A DNA stretch of 18,913 nt from Pseudomonadota bacterium (lineage in GTDB: Bacteria > Pseudomonadota > Gammaproteobacteria > Burkholderiales > Gallionellaceae): positions 1 through 18,913 of the forward strand of contig JAJZSA010000050.1 of NCBI GenBank assembly GCA_021822115.1, written 5' to 3'. The notes under the pieces are model-generated. The model was not told where the DNA came from and did not search any database. It was given only the letters and a program-made list of their open reading frames with translations. Below, in pieces: positions 9,709 through 18,345 of this stretch (positions are counted from its first letter, which is position 1; the number at the start of each line of letters is the position of its first letter). The position numbers and the translations under genes are program-made.

Positions 9709-10247
9709 TGCAGACCCTGCACCTCATCCGCCACACCACGCCGCACATCGCGCCCGGCATCTGCTACGGCCAGCTCGACCTAGATGTGGCCGACAGCTTC
9801 GCGCACGAAGCCGCGCAGACCTTGCACTGGCTGCCGCCGGTGGAACTCATCCTCGCCTCGCCGCTGCGCCGTACCCGGCGTCTGGGCGAACATCTCGCCC
9901 ACGCGCAAGGGTGCGCCTTGCGCAGCGATGCACGCTTGATGGAAAAAGGATTCGGTGTCTGGGAAGGCAGCCGCTGGGACGACATCCCGCGTCACGAAGT
10001 GGATGCCTGGGCCGCCGACATTTTGGGTTACGTGCCGCAAGGCGGCGAATCGGCCCGACAACTGGTGCAACGCGTGCAGCATTTCCTGGACGAGGTCGCG
10101 CAGCTGCCGCAACGCGAGATCGCCGTCGTCGCCCATGCCGGCAGCATCCGCACCCTGCTGGCGCTGACTGCCGGTATCCCGCTGGCCGACACGCTGGCGT
10201 GGCAGATCGACTATGGCACGGTGATCGGGCTCAGGCTCCCCGGTTAG
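9708..10247 (+). CDS. cobC: Alpha-ribazole-5'-phosphate phosphatase CobC (histidine phosphatase family)
   Basis: Cytoplasmic phosphatase of 179 residues that removes the phosphate of alpha-ribazole-5'-phosphate or adenosylcobalamin-5'-phosphate. The phosphoglycerate-mutase-like fold is shown by the N-terminal LIRHTTP (catalytic His9, in place of the usual RHG), then [24 protein letters not shown] (second Arg), [14 protein letters not shown] and [14 protein letters not shown] (second catalytic His). RHTxP followed by GxCYGxxDL fits the ribazole phosphatase branch as I know it from betaproteobacteria. Its ATG shares one base with the cobS stop, so translation is probably coupled. Its stop codon overlaps the cobT stop on the other strand. 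The specific substrate is supported by context more than by sequence. Confidence 0.88.
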   Translation: MQTLHLIRHTTPHIAPGICYGQLDLDVADSFAHEAAQTLHWLPPVELILASPLRRTRRLGEHLAHAQGCALRSDARLMEKGFGVWEGSRWDDIPRHEVDAWAADILGYVPQGGESARQLVQRVQHFLDEVAQLPQREIAVVAHAGSIRTLLALTAGIPLADTLAWQIDYGTVIGLRLPG

Positions 10248-11314
10248 ATCTTCTCGGAGACGCCCGCTTCCGCGAACGTCGCCATGCCACTATGCAAGGC
10301 ACACGCCATGCGCAGCACAGGCACGGCCACGGCCGCGCCGCTGCCTTCGCCCAGACGCATGCCGAGATCGAGCAACGGTTGCGCCTGCAAGGCGTGCAGC
10401 ATGGCGCGATGCCCCGGCTCGGCGGATCGATGCGCATACAGCAGCCAGTCCGCCGCCGCAGGATGGATGCGCACCGCGACCAGTGCGGCGGCAGTGGCGA
10501 TATAACCATCCACCAGCACGGGGATGCCGCCCTGCGCGCAAGCGATGAAAGCGCCACTCAGCGCCGCGACCTCGAAGCCGCCCACGCGGCGCAACACTTC
10601 CAGCGCATCGCGTCCCGCCGCACCGCCTGCCGCATAACCGTGCAACGCCAGTGCTTGCGCGATGACGGCCGCCTTGTGCTGCACGCCGGCATCATCCAGT
10701 CCGGTACCGGGACCGGCGAGCTGCGACGGTGCCAGCCCCAGCAACGCGCACGCCAGCGCCGCTGCCGAAGTGGTGTTGGCGATGCCCATCTCGCCGCCGA
10801 TGAAAAGTTGTGCGCCCTGCTGCTGCGCACGCAGCGCGCTGTCGCGCCCGGCCTGTAACGCTGCCGCGAGTTGCTGCGCATCCATCGCCGCTTCCCTGGC
10901 GAAGTTGGCGGTCCCTTTGCCCAAGCCGTATTGGCGCACACCCGGCAAATCGCCGGTCTCGAACGCCGTGCCCAGATTGAGCACTTCCAGCGTGGCACCC
11001 AATTGCTGCGCCGCCACGCTGATGGCGGCACCGCCGCGCGCGAAGTTCTTCACCATCTCGGCGGTCACCGCCTGCGGAAAAGCGGAGACACCTTCTGCCG
11101 CGACGCCATGGTCGCCGGCACACACCACGATGGAAACCTGCTCCAGCTGCGGCCGCTCGCGTCCCTGCATGGCGGCGAACTGCACCGCGAGCTGCTCCAG
11201 GCGACCCAAGGCGCCGGGCGGTTTGGTGAGTTGGCCCTGACGTGCCAGCGCCGCGCTGCGTGCTTGTTCATCCAGCGGTTTAACAGGCTGTTGCAGCCAG
11301 GAAAGATCAGCCAT
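10244..11314 (-). CDS. cobT: Nicotinate-nucleotide--dimethylbenzimidazole phosphoribosyltransferase CobT
   Basis: Transfers phosphoribose from nicotinate mononucleotide to 5,6-dimethylbenzimidazole, making alpha-ribazole-5'-phosphate for CobS. Its 356 residues match the Salmonella enzyme length. Visible motifs are [15 protein letters not shown] near the N-terminus, [50 protein letters not shown] and the C-terminal [12 protein letters not shown], with the catalytic Glu at residue 323 (Glu317 in Salmonella). AAGGA stands 6 bases before ATG 11314 and lies inside the cobU stop region; cobU ends 3 bases upstream, so translation is likely coupled. It is the last gene of the riboswitch-led operon and ends tail-to-tail with cobC. 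Confidence 0.96.
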   Translation of the reverse strand: MADLSWLQQPVKPLDEQARSAALARQGQLTKPPGALGRLEQLAVQFAAMQGRERPQLEQVSIVVCAGDHGVAAEGVSAFPQAVTAEMVKNFARGGAAISVAAQQLGATLEVLNLGTAFETGDLPGVRQYGLGKGTANFAREAAMDAQQLAAALQAGRDSALRAQQQGAQLFIGGEMGIANTTSAAALACALLGLAPSQLAGPGTGLDDAGVQHKAAVIAQALALHGYAAGGAAGRDALEVLRRVGGFEVAALSGAFIACAQGGIPVLVDGYIATAAALVAVRIHPAAADWLLYAHRSAEPGHRAMLHALQAQPLLDLGMRLGEGSGAAVAVPVLRMACALHSGMATFAEAGVSEKI

Positions 11315-11317
11315 GTT

Positions 11318-11830
11318 TCATCCTTTCAGTATCAACGGCAGTCCTGCCACGATCATCGTCACTTGCTCGCAGCGCGCAGCGACGGCCTGGTGCAAGCGCC
11401 CAGCCTCGTCGCAATAGCGCCGCGTCAATTCGCCCAGCGGCACCACGCCCATGCCGGTCTCGTTACTCACCAGGATGAGCGTGCCCGGCAACTGCGGCAG
11501 CACCGCCAGCAAGGCGTCGACCTCTTGCCGCAAGCGCACTTCGTCTTCCAGACACAACAGGTTGGTGAGCCACAAGGTGAGGCAATCGACCAGCAGGCAG
11601 CGCTCCGGCGCCGCGTGTTGTTGCAGGGTCGCGGCCAGTGCCAGCGGTTCTTCCACCAGCTGCCAGTGTGGCGGACGTTGCGCCTGATGATGGGCGATGC
11701 GCGCACGCATCTCCTCGTCTTGTGCCGTCGCCGTGGCGATATAGGTGACCGGCAAGCCGCTCGCCTGCGCCTGTTGTTCGGCCAGTCGACTCTTGCCGGA
11801 GCGCACGCCACCCAGGATCAGTTGTTTCAT
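11318..11830 (-). CDS. cobU: Adenosylcobinamide kinase / adenosylcobinamide-phosphate guanylyltransferase CobU
   Basis: Bifunctional enzyme that phosphorylates adenosylcobinamide and then attaches GMP, giving the CobS substrate. The 170-residue protein starts with P-loop [13 protein letters not shown] (residues 6-18). It then has [24 protein letters not shown], where His47 corresponds to the guanylylated histidine of the family, and later [13 protein letters not shown] and [12 protein letters not shown], a strong CobU signature. The frame is open upstream to 11980, but that part is out of register with the family and overlaps cobQ. ATG 11830 is preceded by GGAGG at good spacing and overlaps the cobQ stop in an ATGA junction. 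Confidence 0.96.
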   Translation of the reverse strand: MKQLILGGVRSGKSRLAEQQAQASGLPVTYIATATAQDEEMRARIAHHQAQRPPHWQLVEEPLALAATLQQHAAPERCLLVDCLTLWLTNLLCLEDEVRLRQEVDALLAVLPQLPGTLILVSNETGMGVVPLGELTRRYCDEAGRLHQAVAARCEQVTMIVAGLPLILKG

Positions 11831-13293
11831 CTGGCTTCCTCCAGCAAACGCAGGATGTACGGCATGTCGAGATGTTGCTCCAGCGCATCGGCCAGCCGCT
11901 CGATGTGGCGTTCGCGCAAGGCGTGGTAATCGATGTGTTGCGGCGCCTGCACGCCGGCCCAGGCCAGCAATGCCGTACACGCCGCAGGCGACTCGAACAC
12001 GCCATGCAGATAGGTCGCCATCACCTGCCCGTCCGCCGAGATCGCGCCATCGTCACGGCCATCGTCCAGATGCGCGAAGGGGCGTTGCAAGGCCGCACCA
12101 CGACTGATACCGGCATGGATCTCGTAACCGCTCACGACAGCGCCGGACTGCGCCAGTGCACCCTGCACGTTATGCAATTGTTTGTCCGCTTGCAGCGTGG
12201 TCTCCAGATCGAGATAGCCCAGCCCCGCGCTGCTGCCCGATGGCCCTTCGATGCCGCGCGGATCGTGGATGGCGTGCCCCAGCATCTGCAAGCCGCCGCA
12301 GATGCCCAGCAGTTTGCCGCCGTAGCGCAGGTGGCGTTGCAGATAATCCGCCCAGCCTTGCGCACGCAACCATTGCAGATCGCTGCGCACATTCTTGCTG
12401 CCGGGCAGGATGACCAGGTCGGCTGGCGGCGGCGCCTCGTCCGGTGCGACCCAATGCAGCGCCACCTGCGGATGCAAGCGCAGCGGATCGAAGTCGGTGT
12501 GGTTGCTGATGTGCGGCAGCGCCGGGATGACGATACGCAGCTGGTCTGCGCTGGCAGTCATGCGCGCTTGAGTTGGCAACGCATCCTCTGCTTCCAGGTG
12601 CAGGCCGTGCAGGTAGGGCAGCACCCCCAGCACCGGTTTGCCGGTGTGTTGTTCCAGCCAGTCGAGACCATCTTGCAGCAAGGCGATGTCGCCCCGGAAG
12701 CGGTTGATGATGAAGCCGCGCACGCGCGCACGTTCGCTTTCGGCAAGCAGTGCCAGCGTACCGACCAGATGCGCGAACACGCCGCCGCGATCGATGTCGG
12801 CCACCAGCAGCACCGGGCAATCCACGGCTTCGGCGAAGCCCATGTTGGCGATGTCGCCCGCGCGCAGGTTGATCTCGGCGGGACTGCCCGCACCTTCCAC
12901 CACCACGGCCTCGTATTGCGCCGCGAGACGCTGGTGCGACGCCAGCACCGCCTGCATCGCCACGCGCTTGTAATCGTGATACGCGGCCGCTTCCATGTTG
13001 GCGATGGCGCGGCCATGGATGATGACCTGTGCGCCGGTGTCGCTGTTTGGCTTGAGCAGTACGGGATTCATGTCGGTGTGCGGCGCCAGTCCGGCGGCCT
13101 GCGCCTGCACCGCCTGCGCGCGGCCGATCTCGCCGCCGTCAGCCGTCACCGCACTGTTGAGCGCCATGTTCTGCGGCTTGAACGGCACCACGCGCACGCC
13201 GCGCCGCTTGAACACGCGACACAAGCCGGCGACCACCGTGCTCTTGCCCGCATCGGAAGTGGTGCCTTGCACCATCAAGGTCACGCCGCTCAT
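11827..13293 (-). CDS. cobQ: Adenosylcobyric acid synthase CobQ (CbiP), glutamine-hydrolysing
   Basis: Amidates four side chains of adenosylcobyrinic acid a,c-diamide using glutamine and ATP. The 488-residue protein has an N-terminal dethiobiotin-synthetase-like ATPase domain with the P-loop [12 protein letters not shown] (8-19) and [30 protein letters not shown], plus [16 protein letters not shown]. These are followed by [14 protein letters not shown] and [10 protein letters not shown]. The C-terminal class I glutamine amidotransferase domain carries [12 protein letters not shown] (nucleophile Cys near residue 331) and YLHGVFES (His near 428). ATG 13293 forms an ATGA overlap with the cobD stop and has AGGTG 5 bases upstream. 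The presence of CobQ means the cell can work from cobyrinic acid diamide level intermediates, not only from cobinamide. Confidence 0.96.
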   Translation of the reverse strand: MSGVTLMVQGTTSDAGKSTVVAGLCRVFKRRGVRVVPFKPQNMALNSAVTADGGEIGRAQAVQAQAAGLAPHTDMNPVLLKPNSDTGAQVIIHGRAIANMEAAAYHDYKRVAMQAVLASHQRLAAQYEAVVVEGAGSPAEINLRAGDIANMGFAEAVDCPVLLVADIDRGGVFAHLVGTLALLAESERARVRGFIINRFRGDIALLQDGLDWLEQHTGKPVLGVLPYLHGLHLEAEDALPTQARMTASADQLRIVIPALPHISNHTDFDPLRLHPQVALHWVAPDEAPPPADLVILPGSKNVRSDLQWLRAQGWADYLQRHLRYGGKLLGICGGLQMLGHAIHDPRGIEGPSGSSAGLGYLDLETTLQADKQLHNVQGALAQSGAVVSGYEIHAGISRGAALQRPFAHLDDGRDDGAISADGQVMATYLHGVFESPAACTALLAWAGVQAPQHIDYHALRERHIERLADALEQHLDMPYILRLLEEAR

Positions 13294-14267
13294 CTTGTCA
13301 CCTCTGCCAGCGCACGCGCCAGATGCGCCCATTGCGCTTCGTCGCGCGGCAAGCCGAAGCGCAGGCTGGGCGGCGCCTCGAACACACGCGTCAGCACACC
13401 TTGCCGTGCCAGACGCGCGTGCAGTTCAGCCGCGGCAGCGCTGCGTACCCATTGGAACAAGGCGCAGCCGCCGTCCGGCGACAGGCCATGCGCATGCAGC
13501 AACGCGCGCAGACGCTGCGCGGCTTGCGGCAAACGGCTGCGCATCGTCTGCTGCCAGGCGCTGTCGCGCAGCGCGTGCATCGCGACGTAACGCGACGGTG
13601 CTGCGATGGGCCACGGGCCAAGCGCTTCGGCGAGCGGCACCAGCACTTCGTCCGTGGCCAGCAGGAAACCGACGCGCGCTCCGGCCAGACCGAAGAACTT
13701 GCCCAGCGAGCGCAGCACGATGAGCCCCGGGCGCGGGCAATCTGCGGCCAGACTATGTTGCGGCGCGGCATCCATGAACGCTTCGTCCACCACCAGCCAG
13801 CCGCCGCGTGCCGCAAGTCGGGCATGCAGCGTCAGCAGGTCGGCACGCGAAAACAGATCGCCGCTGGGATTGTTGGGATTGACGATGACCACCACCTGCG
13901 CCGACGACTGCAATATCTCACTGGCAGGCACGGCGGTTACCTGATGCCCCTGTTGCTGCCAGGCATGGGCATGCTCGGCATAGCACGGCGCCACGAGTGC
14001 GACAGTGGACGGCGCCCGCAAACGCGGCAGGGTCTGGATCGCCGCCTGCGAACCGGCGACCGGCAACAACTGCGACGTGCCGTAATACGCCTGCGCTGCC
14101 GCCAGCAAGCCATCGTCGTCCTGCGGCAAACGCTGCCAGGCCTCGGCCGGTACCGACGGCACCGGCCAGCCCGCGGGATTGATGCCGGTGGAAAGATCCA
14201 GCCAGTCCGCTTCGGGAATGCCGTAGCGCGTGGCCGCCGCGCGCAATCTGCCGCCGTGCTCAAGCAT
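13290..14267 (-). CDS. cobD: Threonine-phosphate decarboxylase CobD (PLP aminotransferase fold)
   Basis: PLP enzyme that decarboxylates L-threonine phosphate to (R)-1-aminopropan-2-ol phosphate, the linker of the nucleotide loop. The fold-type I aminotransferase sequence has an N-terminal [16 protein letters not shown] and [13 protein letters not shown] as in Cob[16 protein letters not shown], and the PLP lysine in [16 protein letters not shown] (Lys near residue 190). The 325-residue length is a little below the Salmonella enzyme. ATG 14267 overlaps the cbiB stop by 8 bases, with GGAGTG about 7-9 bases upstream. The longer open frame to 14420 runs inside cbiB and does not resemble the family. 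No threonine kinase gene (pduX-like) is adjacent. Confidence 0.94.
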   Translation of the reverse strand: MLEHGGRLRAAATRYGIPEADWLDLSTGINPAGWPVPSVPAEAWQRLPQDDDGLLAAAQAYYGTSQLLPVAGSQAAIQTLPRLRAPSTVALVAPCYAEHAHAWQQQGHQVTAVPASEILQSSAQVVVIVNPNNPSGDLFSRADLLTLHARLAARGGWLVVDEAFMDAAPQHSLAADCPRPGLIVLRSLGKFFGLAGARVGFLLATDEVLVPLAEALGPWPIAAPSRYVAMHALRDSAWQQTMRSRLPQAAQRLRALLHAHGLSPDGGCALFQWVRSAAAAELHARLARQGVLTRVFEAPPSLRFGLPRDEAQWAHLARALAEVTR

Positions 14268-15180
14268 GCAATAGCACTCCGAGACACAGCAGCGCGAACC
14301 ACAGCCACACGCCGCGCTGCACCAAGGTGACGGCGCGACCGATGTCGGCGGCACCGGGGACGGCCCCCAATCCAAGCAGCGGACGCTGCTCCAGCGCACC
14401 GTGGTAATCCGCCGCACCACCCAGTTGCACGCGCAGGCTGCCGGCCCCGCTCGCCATCACCGGCCCGGCATTCGGGCTATCCCAGTGTGGCGCTTGTTGC
14501 CGCCAGCACTGCCAGGCGCTGCGCGCATGGCCGAGCACGGCATAGCTCGCGGCGGTGAGCCGCGCCGGGATGAAGTTCAGCACATCGTCCAGCCGCGCTG
14601 CGGCCCAGCCGAAATGCAGATAACGTGGCGTGCGGTAGCCCCACATCGCGTCCAGCGTGTTGGCCAATCGATACAGCAAGGCGCCCGGTGCCCCCAGCAG
14701 CACGAACCAGAACAGCGCGCCGAACACCGCATCGTTGCCGTTCTCCAGCACCGATTCGACCCCGGCGCGCGCCACGTCCGGCGCTTGCATCGCGGCCGTG
14801 TCGCGACTGACGATCTCGCCCACGCGCTGTCTGGCCGCGTGCAGATCGTTCGCACGCAATGCAAGTTCGATGCGTTGCGCATGTTCGCGCAGGCTCTGTA
14901 ATCCGAGCGCGAAATACAGCACGAGCACCTCGATCAGATATTGCAGCACCGGCAGTTGCACCAGCCAGTACAGCGGCAGCAGGAACGGCGCGATGGCCAG
15001 CAACCAGGCCAGCACACCGCGCGCACGCGAAGCGCCGACATTCAAGCGCCGCTCCAGCCACAGGGCGTAACGACCGAAGCCGACCAGCGGATGCCAGCGG
15101 CGCGGCTCGCCCAACACGCGGTCGAGCAGCAGCGCCCCCAGCATGATGAGCGGAAGGTGCCAGGAAGACAGGGAAGCCAT
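14260..15180 (-). CDS. cbiB: Adenosylcobinamide-phosphate synthase CbiB (CobD of Pseudomonas naming)
   Basis: Integral inner-membrane enzyme that joins aminopropanol (phosphate) to adenosylcobyric acid. The 306-residue protein has several hydrophobic segments and the family motifs [20 protein letters not shown] at the N-terminus, [90 protein letters not shown] central sequence, and [25 protein letters not shown] [10 protein letters not shown] near the end. ATG 15180 shares one base with the cobO stop (TAATG); no good Shine-Dalgarno sequence is present, so it probably depends on coupling. An in-frame open region upstream lies within cobO. Confidence 0.95.
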   Translation of the reverse strand: MASLSSWHLPLIMLGALLLDRVLGEPRRWHPLVGFGRYALWLERRLNVGASRARGVLAWLLAIAPFLLPLYWLVQLPVLQYLIEVLVLYFALGLQSLREHAQRIELALRANDLHAARQRVGEIVSRDTAAMQAPDVARAGVESVLENGNDAVFGALFWFVLLGAPGALLYRLANTLDAMWGYRTPRYLHFGWAAARLDDVLNFIPARLTAASYAVLGHARSAWQCWRQQAPHWDSPNAGPVMASGAGSLRVQLGGAADYHGALEQRPLLGLGAVPGAADIGRAVTLVQRGVWLWFALLCLGVLLHA

Positions 15181-15779
15181 TACAGATCGATGCCCGGCTG
15201 GGCGCGCACCCCGGCGCGGAAGGCGTGCTTGACGTCGCGGATCTCGCTCACGGTATCGGCCAGGTCGAGCAGGCATTGCGGCGCGGCGCGACCGGTGATG
15301 ACGACATGCTGCATGGGTGGCCGTGCAGCCAGGTCGGCACACACTTGCTGCGCATCGAGATAACCATAGTTCAGCAGGTAGGTCAGCTCATCCAGCACCA
15401 CCAGGTGCAGCGAGGCATCGCGCAACAAGGTTTGAGCGATGGCCCAGCCGCGTTGCGCGGTGGCGACGTCACGCTCGCGATCCTGCGTCTCCCAGGTGAA
15501 GCCATCGCCGGTGACATGCCATTGCACACCGGGCTGGCTGCCGAGGAAACGCTCTTCGCCGGTATCGCTGCGCCCCTTGAGGAACTGCACCACGCCGCAC
15601 GTCAGGCCATAGCCCAAGGTGCGCGCCACCATGCCGAAAGCGGAACTGGATTTACCCTTGCCGTTACCGGTCAGGATCAGCAGCAGACCTTTATCCTGAT
15701 CCGCCGCCGCGATGGCCGCATCGACCACCGCCTTCTTGCGCGCCATGCGCTGCTGATGCTGCGCAGTGCGCTCGGTCAT
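15180..15779 (-). CDS. cobO: Cob(I)alamin / cob(I)yrinic acid a,c-diamide adenosyltransferase CobO (BtuR/CobA type)
   Basis: Transfers the 5'-deoxyadenosyl group from ATP to the reduced cobalt of corrinoids, used both in synthesis and in salvage. The 199-residue protein has the modified P-loop [15 protein letters not shown] (residues 36-50), GVVQFLKG, the [16 protein letters not shown] block, [10 protein letters not shown] and a C-terminal [18 protein letters not shown], all hallmarks of the CobA/CobO/BtuR family. ATG 15779 lies 5 bases after the upstream stop. The Shine-Dalgarno sequence is poor, consistent with coupling to the membrane protein gene before it. Confidence 0.96.
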   Translation of the reverse strand: MTERTAQHQQRMARKKAVVDAAIAAADQDKGLLLILTGNGKGKSSSAFGMVARTLGYGLTCGVVQFLKGRSDTGEERFLGSQPGVQWHVTGDGFTWETQDRERDVATAQRGWAIAQTLLRDASLHLVVLDELTYLLNYGYLDAQQVCADLAARPPMQHVVITGRAAPQCLLDLADTVSEIRDVKHAFRAGVRAQPGIDL

Positions 15780-15784
15780 CGGGA

Positions 15785-16357
15785 TCAGCGTGCCTGGGCG
15801 TGCGCGCTGCCGCTACGCGCTGCGAACGCGGCATACGCCAGCACGGCCGGCACCAGATACACCAGCGCGCTGGACAGATACGGCTGGTAGTACTGCGCTA
15901 CGCGTGCCGCATATTCCGCCACGCTGGTCTCGGGGAAGCGGCCGGAGAACAGGTAGAACGCGCCGTTGGAGATGAGGAAGGCCACATTGAGCGCCACGAA
16001 GGACAGGCCCGCGAACAACGCTAGGCTGCGCAAACTGGCTTGATGCTGGCGCGCATAGTAACGGCCCGCGTACCACAACACACCGTAGGTCGGGATCAGG
16101 AAACCGTAGGCCGGGCTGATGCAGTAATCGCTCACGCCGAACTGGGTGATGGCGAGGTAGTCAAGCACGCCCGCTTCGAGCAGCAGCGCCGCGAACAGCA
16201 GTGGGCTGGCGATGAACACGCCGGCCAGCAGGAACACCGCCAGCGAGGCATCGGGCAGGTTCAACGCAGAACCGAAATGGGTGTGCATGCGTGTCGCGGC
16301 CATCAATGCGATCAGGCCTGCGGCGATCCATGCTGGTCGTTGGGTAAATGTCTTCAT
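15785..16357 (-). CDS. Small membrane protein between btuB and cobO; candidate B12 transport component (BtuN-like)
   Basis: The protein has 190 residues and about five hydrophobic segments (near 9-25, 38-65, 82-100, 110-130, 160-180). It has a recognisable block LNLPDASLAVFLLAGVFI early on, then FGVSDYCISPAYGFLIPTYGVLWYAGR and SNGAFYLFSGRFPETSVAEYAARVAQYYQPYL. The overall pattern resembles ECF-transporter S-component-like membrane proteins of unknown function. From memory, genes of this kind next to btuB in betaproteobacteria have been annotated as an optional hypothetical B12 transporter component, BtuN. Function is inferred from position: it lies directly after btuB, downstream of the riboswitch, and no btuCDF permease is in the window. 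ATG 16357 has a strong AAGGAG 6 bases upstream. It is followed 5 bases later by cobO. Confidence 0.8.
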   Translation of the reverse strand: MKTFTQRPAWIAAGLIALMAATRMHTHFGSALNLPDASLAVFLLAGVFIASPLLFAALLLEAGVLDYLAITQFGVSDYCISPAYGFLIPTYGVLWYAGRYYARQHQASLRSLALFAGLSFVALNVAFLISNGAFYLFSGRFPETSVAEYAARVAQYYQPYLSSALVYLVPAVLAYAAFAARSGSAHAQAR

Positions 16358-16382
16358 GTCGTTCTCCTTGGAAAATCCGATG

Positions 16383-18227
16383 TCACTGCTGGTATGCGAG
16401 CGTGAAGTATACCGCGCGCCCGGGTTGGTTGAAGTACTGCGCCGTCTCGTATTTTTTGTCTAACAGGTTGTCCACGCGGGCTTTCAACTGCCAGGCCTTG
16501 GTCAGACGGTATTCCATGCGCATCTCCAGCAGACCGTAGCCGCCCAGGCGCTTGTTGGCCGAATTGGCCAAGTCGTCGTAACGCGCGCCCTCGGCATAGA
16601 GCGCACCGGCGATGCGATAGTCGCCGATGGCGCGCGCCACTTCCAGGCGCATCGCCTGTTGCGCGCGGCGGTTGAGCAATTTTCCCCGATTGCTGCCGGA
16701 GGTTTGCTTGGGGTCCTGCCAGGTCAGCGTCGCATCGAATTCCCATGGCTCCAGATTGACGTGGTACTGCGCTTCCAGTCCGGTGAGCCGTGCGGTATCA
16801 ATGTTGACCGGCGTATAGGTGGTGTCGTAACCGATCAGGTCGGTGATGTCGGTGCGGTAGGCGTTGAGCGACCAGCGGCGTGTGGCGGACTGTGCCGACA
16901 GGCCGACTTCCAGGCTGCGCGACAACTCCGGGCGCAGCGTGGCAGAGCCAAAACCCGGGTAATACAGCTGGTTGAAGGTCGGCGCCTTGAAAGCCGTGCC
17001 ATAGCTGGCCATCAAGCGCAGCGACTCATCCAGACAATAGCCGTAGCCCAGGCCACCGGTAGCATGCCCGCCGAATTGCTGGTTGTCGTCATGCCGTGCA
17101 TTCAGTTGCAGGCTATGCGCACCGAAGTCCCCCTGGTACTGGGCATAGACCGCCTGGTTGCGGCGCGCGGTGCGCGTATAGACGTTCGCGGGGGCGCTGA
17201 CCTTGGGCAAGGCATCGATGTGGTCATACTGGTAATCGAAACCTAAAGTACCCAACTGGTGCTCATCGAGCGCGACGTCGTTCTGCCAGGACACCGTGTC
17301 ACGCGTGGTGTTGTAGCGCGAGATGTAAGTCCCGTTGTGGTAGATGTCGCCATCGTCATTGGCCCGCCCGGCACGCAACGAGGTGTTCCAGCCGGCGAGC
17401 GCTTGCCATGCCAACGTACCGCCCAGCACCTGTTGCTGGTTGCGACTCTGGTTGCCAGCATAGGCACTGCCATCGGTCTGCACGCCGCTGTCGGCACGCA
17501 GGAACTGGAAGCCGGCCGTTACGCCATCCTGCAGACGATAGCCGCCGTCCAGCCCCAAGGCCGTGTTGTGGTAACCATCCCGGTCCGGTTCGATCACATA
17601 ACAGCCGGCCGTGGTGCTGCCGCGACAAGCATTGAAACCCTTGCTGTTCTGCTGACTGAGACGCGCGTTGTACCAACCGCGGTCGCCGCCACCGCTCAAG
17701 CCGGCGTCGCTGTCATAGCTGCCGTAACTGCCGGCGGTGAAACTGGCCGATGCTGCGGGCGCGCCGTGCGATTTGCGCGTGAAGATCTGGATCACGCCGC
17801 CGATGGCATCCGAACCGTACAAGCTGGCGCGCGGCCCGCGCACGATCTCGATCCGTTCGACCTGGGCGAGCGGGATGTCCTGGAACGCGGCCAATCCAGA
17901 AGTGGCAGAACCGATCTTGATGCCATCCACCAGCACCAGTACATGGTCGGCATTGCTGCCGCGCAGGAACACCGAGGTCGCTTTGCCGCGACCGCCGTTA
18001 TTGGTGAGCGTCAGCCCGGGCACACCGCGCAAGATGTCCGTCACGGATTGTGCCTGCCGCCGCTCGATATCCTGGCGCGTGATGATGGTGACCGCCGCCA
18101 AGGTATCCTGCGCGGCCTGTTCCGTGCGCGTTGCCGTGACGACCACTTCGTCCAGCGTGGCGTCTGCGGCCTGCGCCAAATGCGGCAATGCGCCCAGCAG
18201 CACGATAAGGGGGAGATGTTGTTTCAT
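16383..18227 (-). CDS. btuB: TonB-dependent outer-membrane cobalamin receptor BtuB
   Basis: Outer-membrane beta-barrel that imports cobalamin and other corrinoids. The 614-residue precursor equals E. coli BtuB in length. It has a signal peptide (about residues 1-20, ending AQA), a TonB box in DEVVVTAT, and a plug domain with SVTDILRGVPGLTLTNNGGRGKATSVFLRGSNADHVLVLVDG-type sequence through IEIVRGPRASLYGSDAIGGVIQIFT. The barrel contains ARHDDNQQFGGHATGGLGYGY, ASYGTAFKAPTFNQLYYPGFG and DNLLDKKYETAQYFNQPGRAVYF, all parallel to BtuB. The start is ATG 18227 with AGGAA 6 bases upstream and a proper signal peptide; in-frame starts further up (18269, 18278) lie in the structured leader. The last residues are AYQQ rather than an aromatic end. 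Two cysteines, separated by 7 residues, sit in a probable surface loop (FNACRGSTTAGCYV). It heads the cobalamin operon. Confidence 0.95.
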   Translation of the reverse strand: MKQHLPLIVLLGALPHLAQAADATLDEVVVTATRTEQAAQDTLAAVTIITRQDIERRQAQSVTDILRGVPGLTLTNNGGRGKATSVFLRGSNADHVLVLVDGIKIGSATSGLAAFQDIPLAQVERIEIVRGPRASLYGSDAIGGVIQIFTRKSHGAPAASASFTAGSYGSYDSDAGLSGGGDRGWYNARLSQQNSKGFNACRGSTTAGCYVIEPDRDGYHNTALGLDGGYRLQDGVTAGFQFLRADSGVQTDGSAYAGNQSRNQQQVLGGTLAWQALAGWNTSLRAGRANDDGDIYHNGTYISRYNTTRDTVSWQNDVALDEHQLGTLGFDYQYDHIDALPKVSAPANVYTRTARRNQAVYAQYQGDFGAHSLQLNARHDDNQQFGGHATGGLGYGYCLDESLRLMASYGTAFKAPTFNQLYYPGFGSATLRPELSRSLEVGLSAQSATRRWSLNAYRTDITDLIGYDTTYTPVNIDTARLTGLEAQYHVNLEPWEFDATLTWQDPKQTSGSNRGKLLNRRAQQAMRLEVARAIGDYRIAGALYAEGARYDDLANSANKRLGGYGLLEMRMEYRLTKAWQLKARVDNLLDKKYETAQYFNQPGRAVYFTLAYQQ

Positions 18228-18345
18228 TGAGTTTCCTGAGTGGAGTTCCAAGCGTCCCCGTTGGAACATTGAACACAATCAGGAAATGCCGAAGGGCGAT
18301 GAGCTAGACACCGTCCATGCGCCACCCGCGCATTTCCTGAACCTC
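18228..18345 (-). promoter_or_regulatory. Expression platform of the btuB riboswitch with alternative hairpins
   Basis: The minus-strand leader between aptamer and btuB contains arm A, TCAGGAAATGC (18340-18330); arm B, GCATTTCCTGA (18289-18279), a perfect 11-base complement of A; and arm C, TCAGGAAA (18239-18232), which contains the btuB Shine-Dalgarno AGGAA and pairs with the last 8 bases of B. The A-B and B-C helices exclude each other. The B-C helix would enclose a further hairpin, GTTCCAA / TTGGAAC (18267-18261 with 18251-18245). The pairing is read directly from sequence; the switching role is inference. No T-run follows, so the control is likely at translation initiation. Confidence 0.65.

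Noticed and set aside
11872..13590. Long open frame on the plus strand opposite cobQ and the end of cobD
   Set aside because: It is a shadow of two clear enzymes, with low-complexity His/Arg/Gln-rich translation and no ribosome binding site of note.
18228..18278. Upstream in-frame starts for btuB at 18269 and 18278
   Set aside because: They lie inside the structured leader, lack a Shine-Dalgarno sequence and would place charged residues before the signal peptide.
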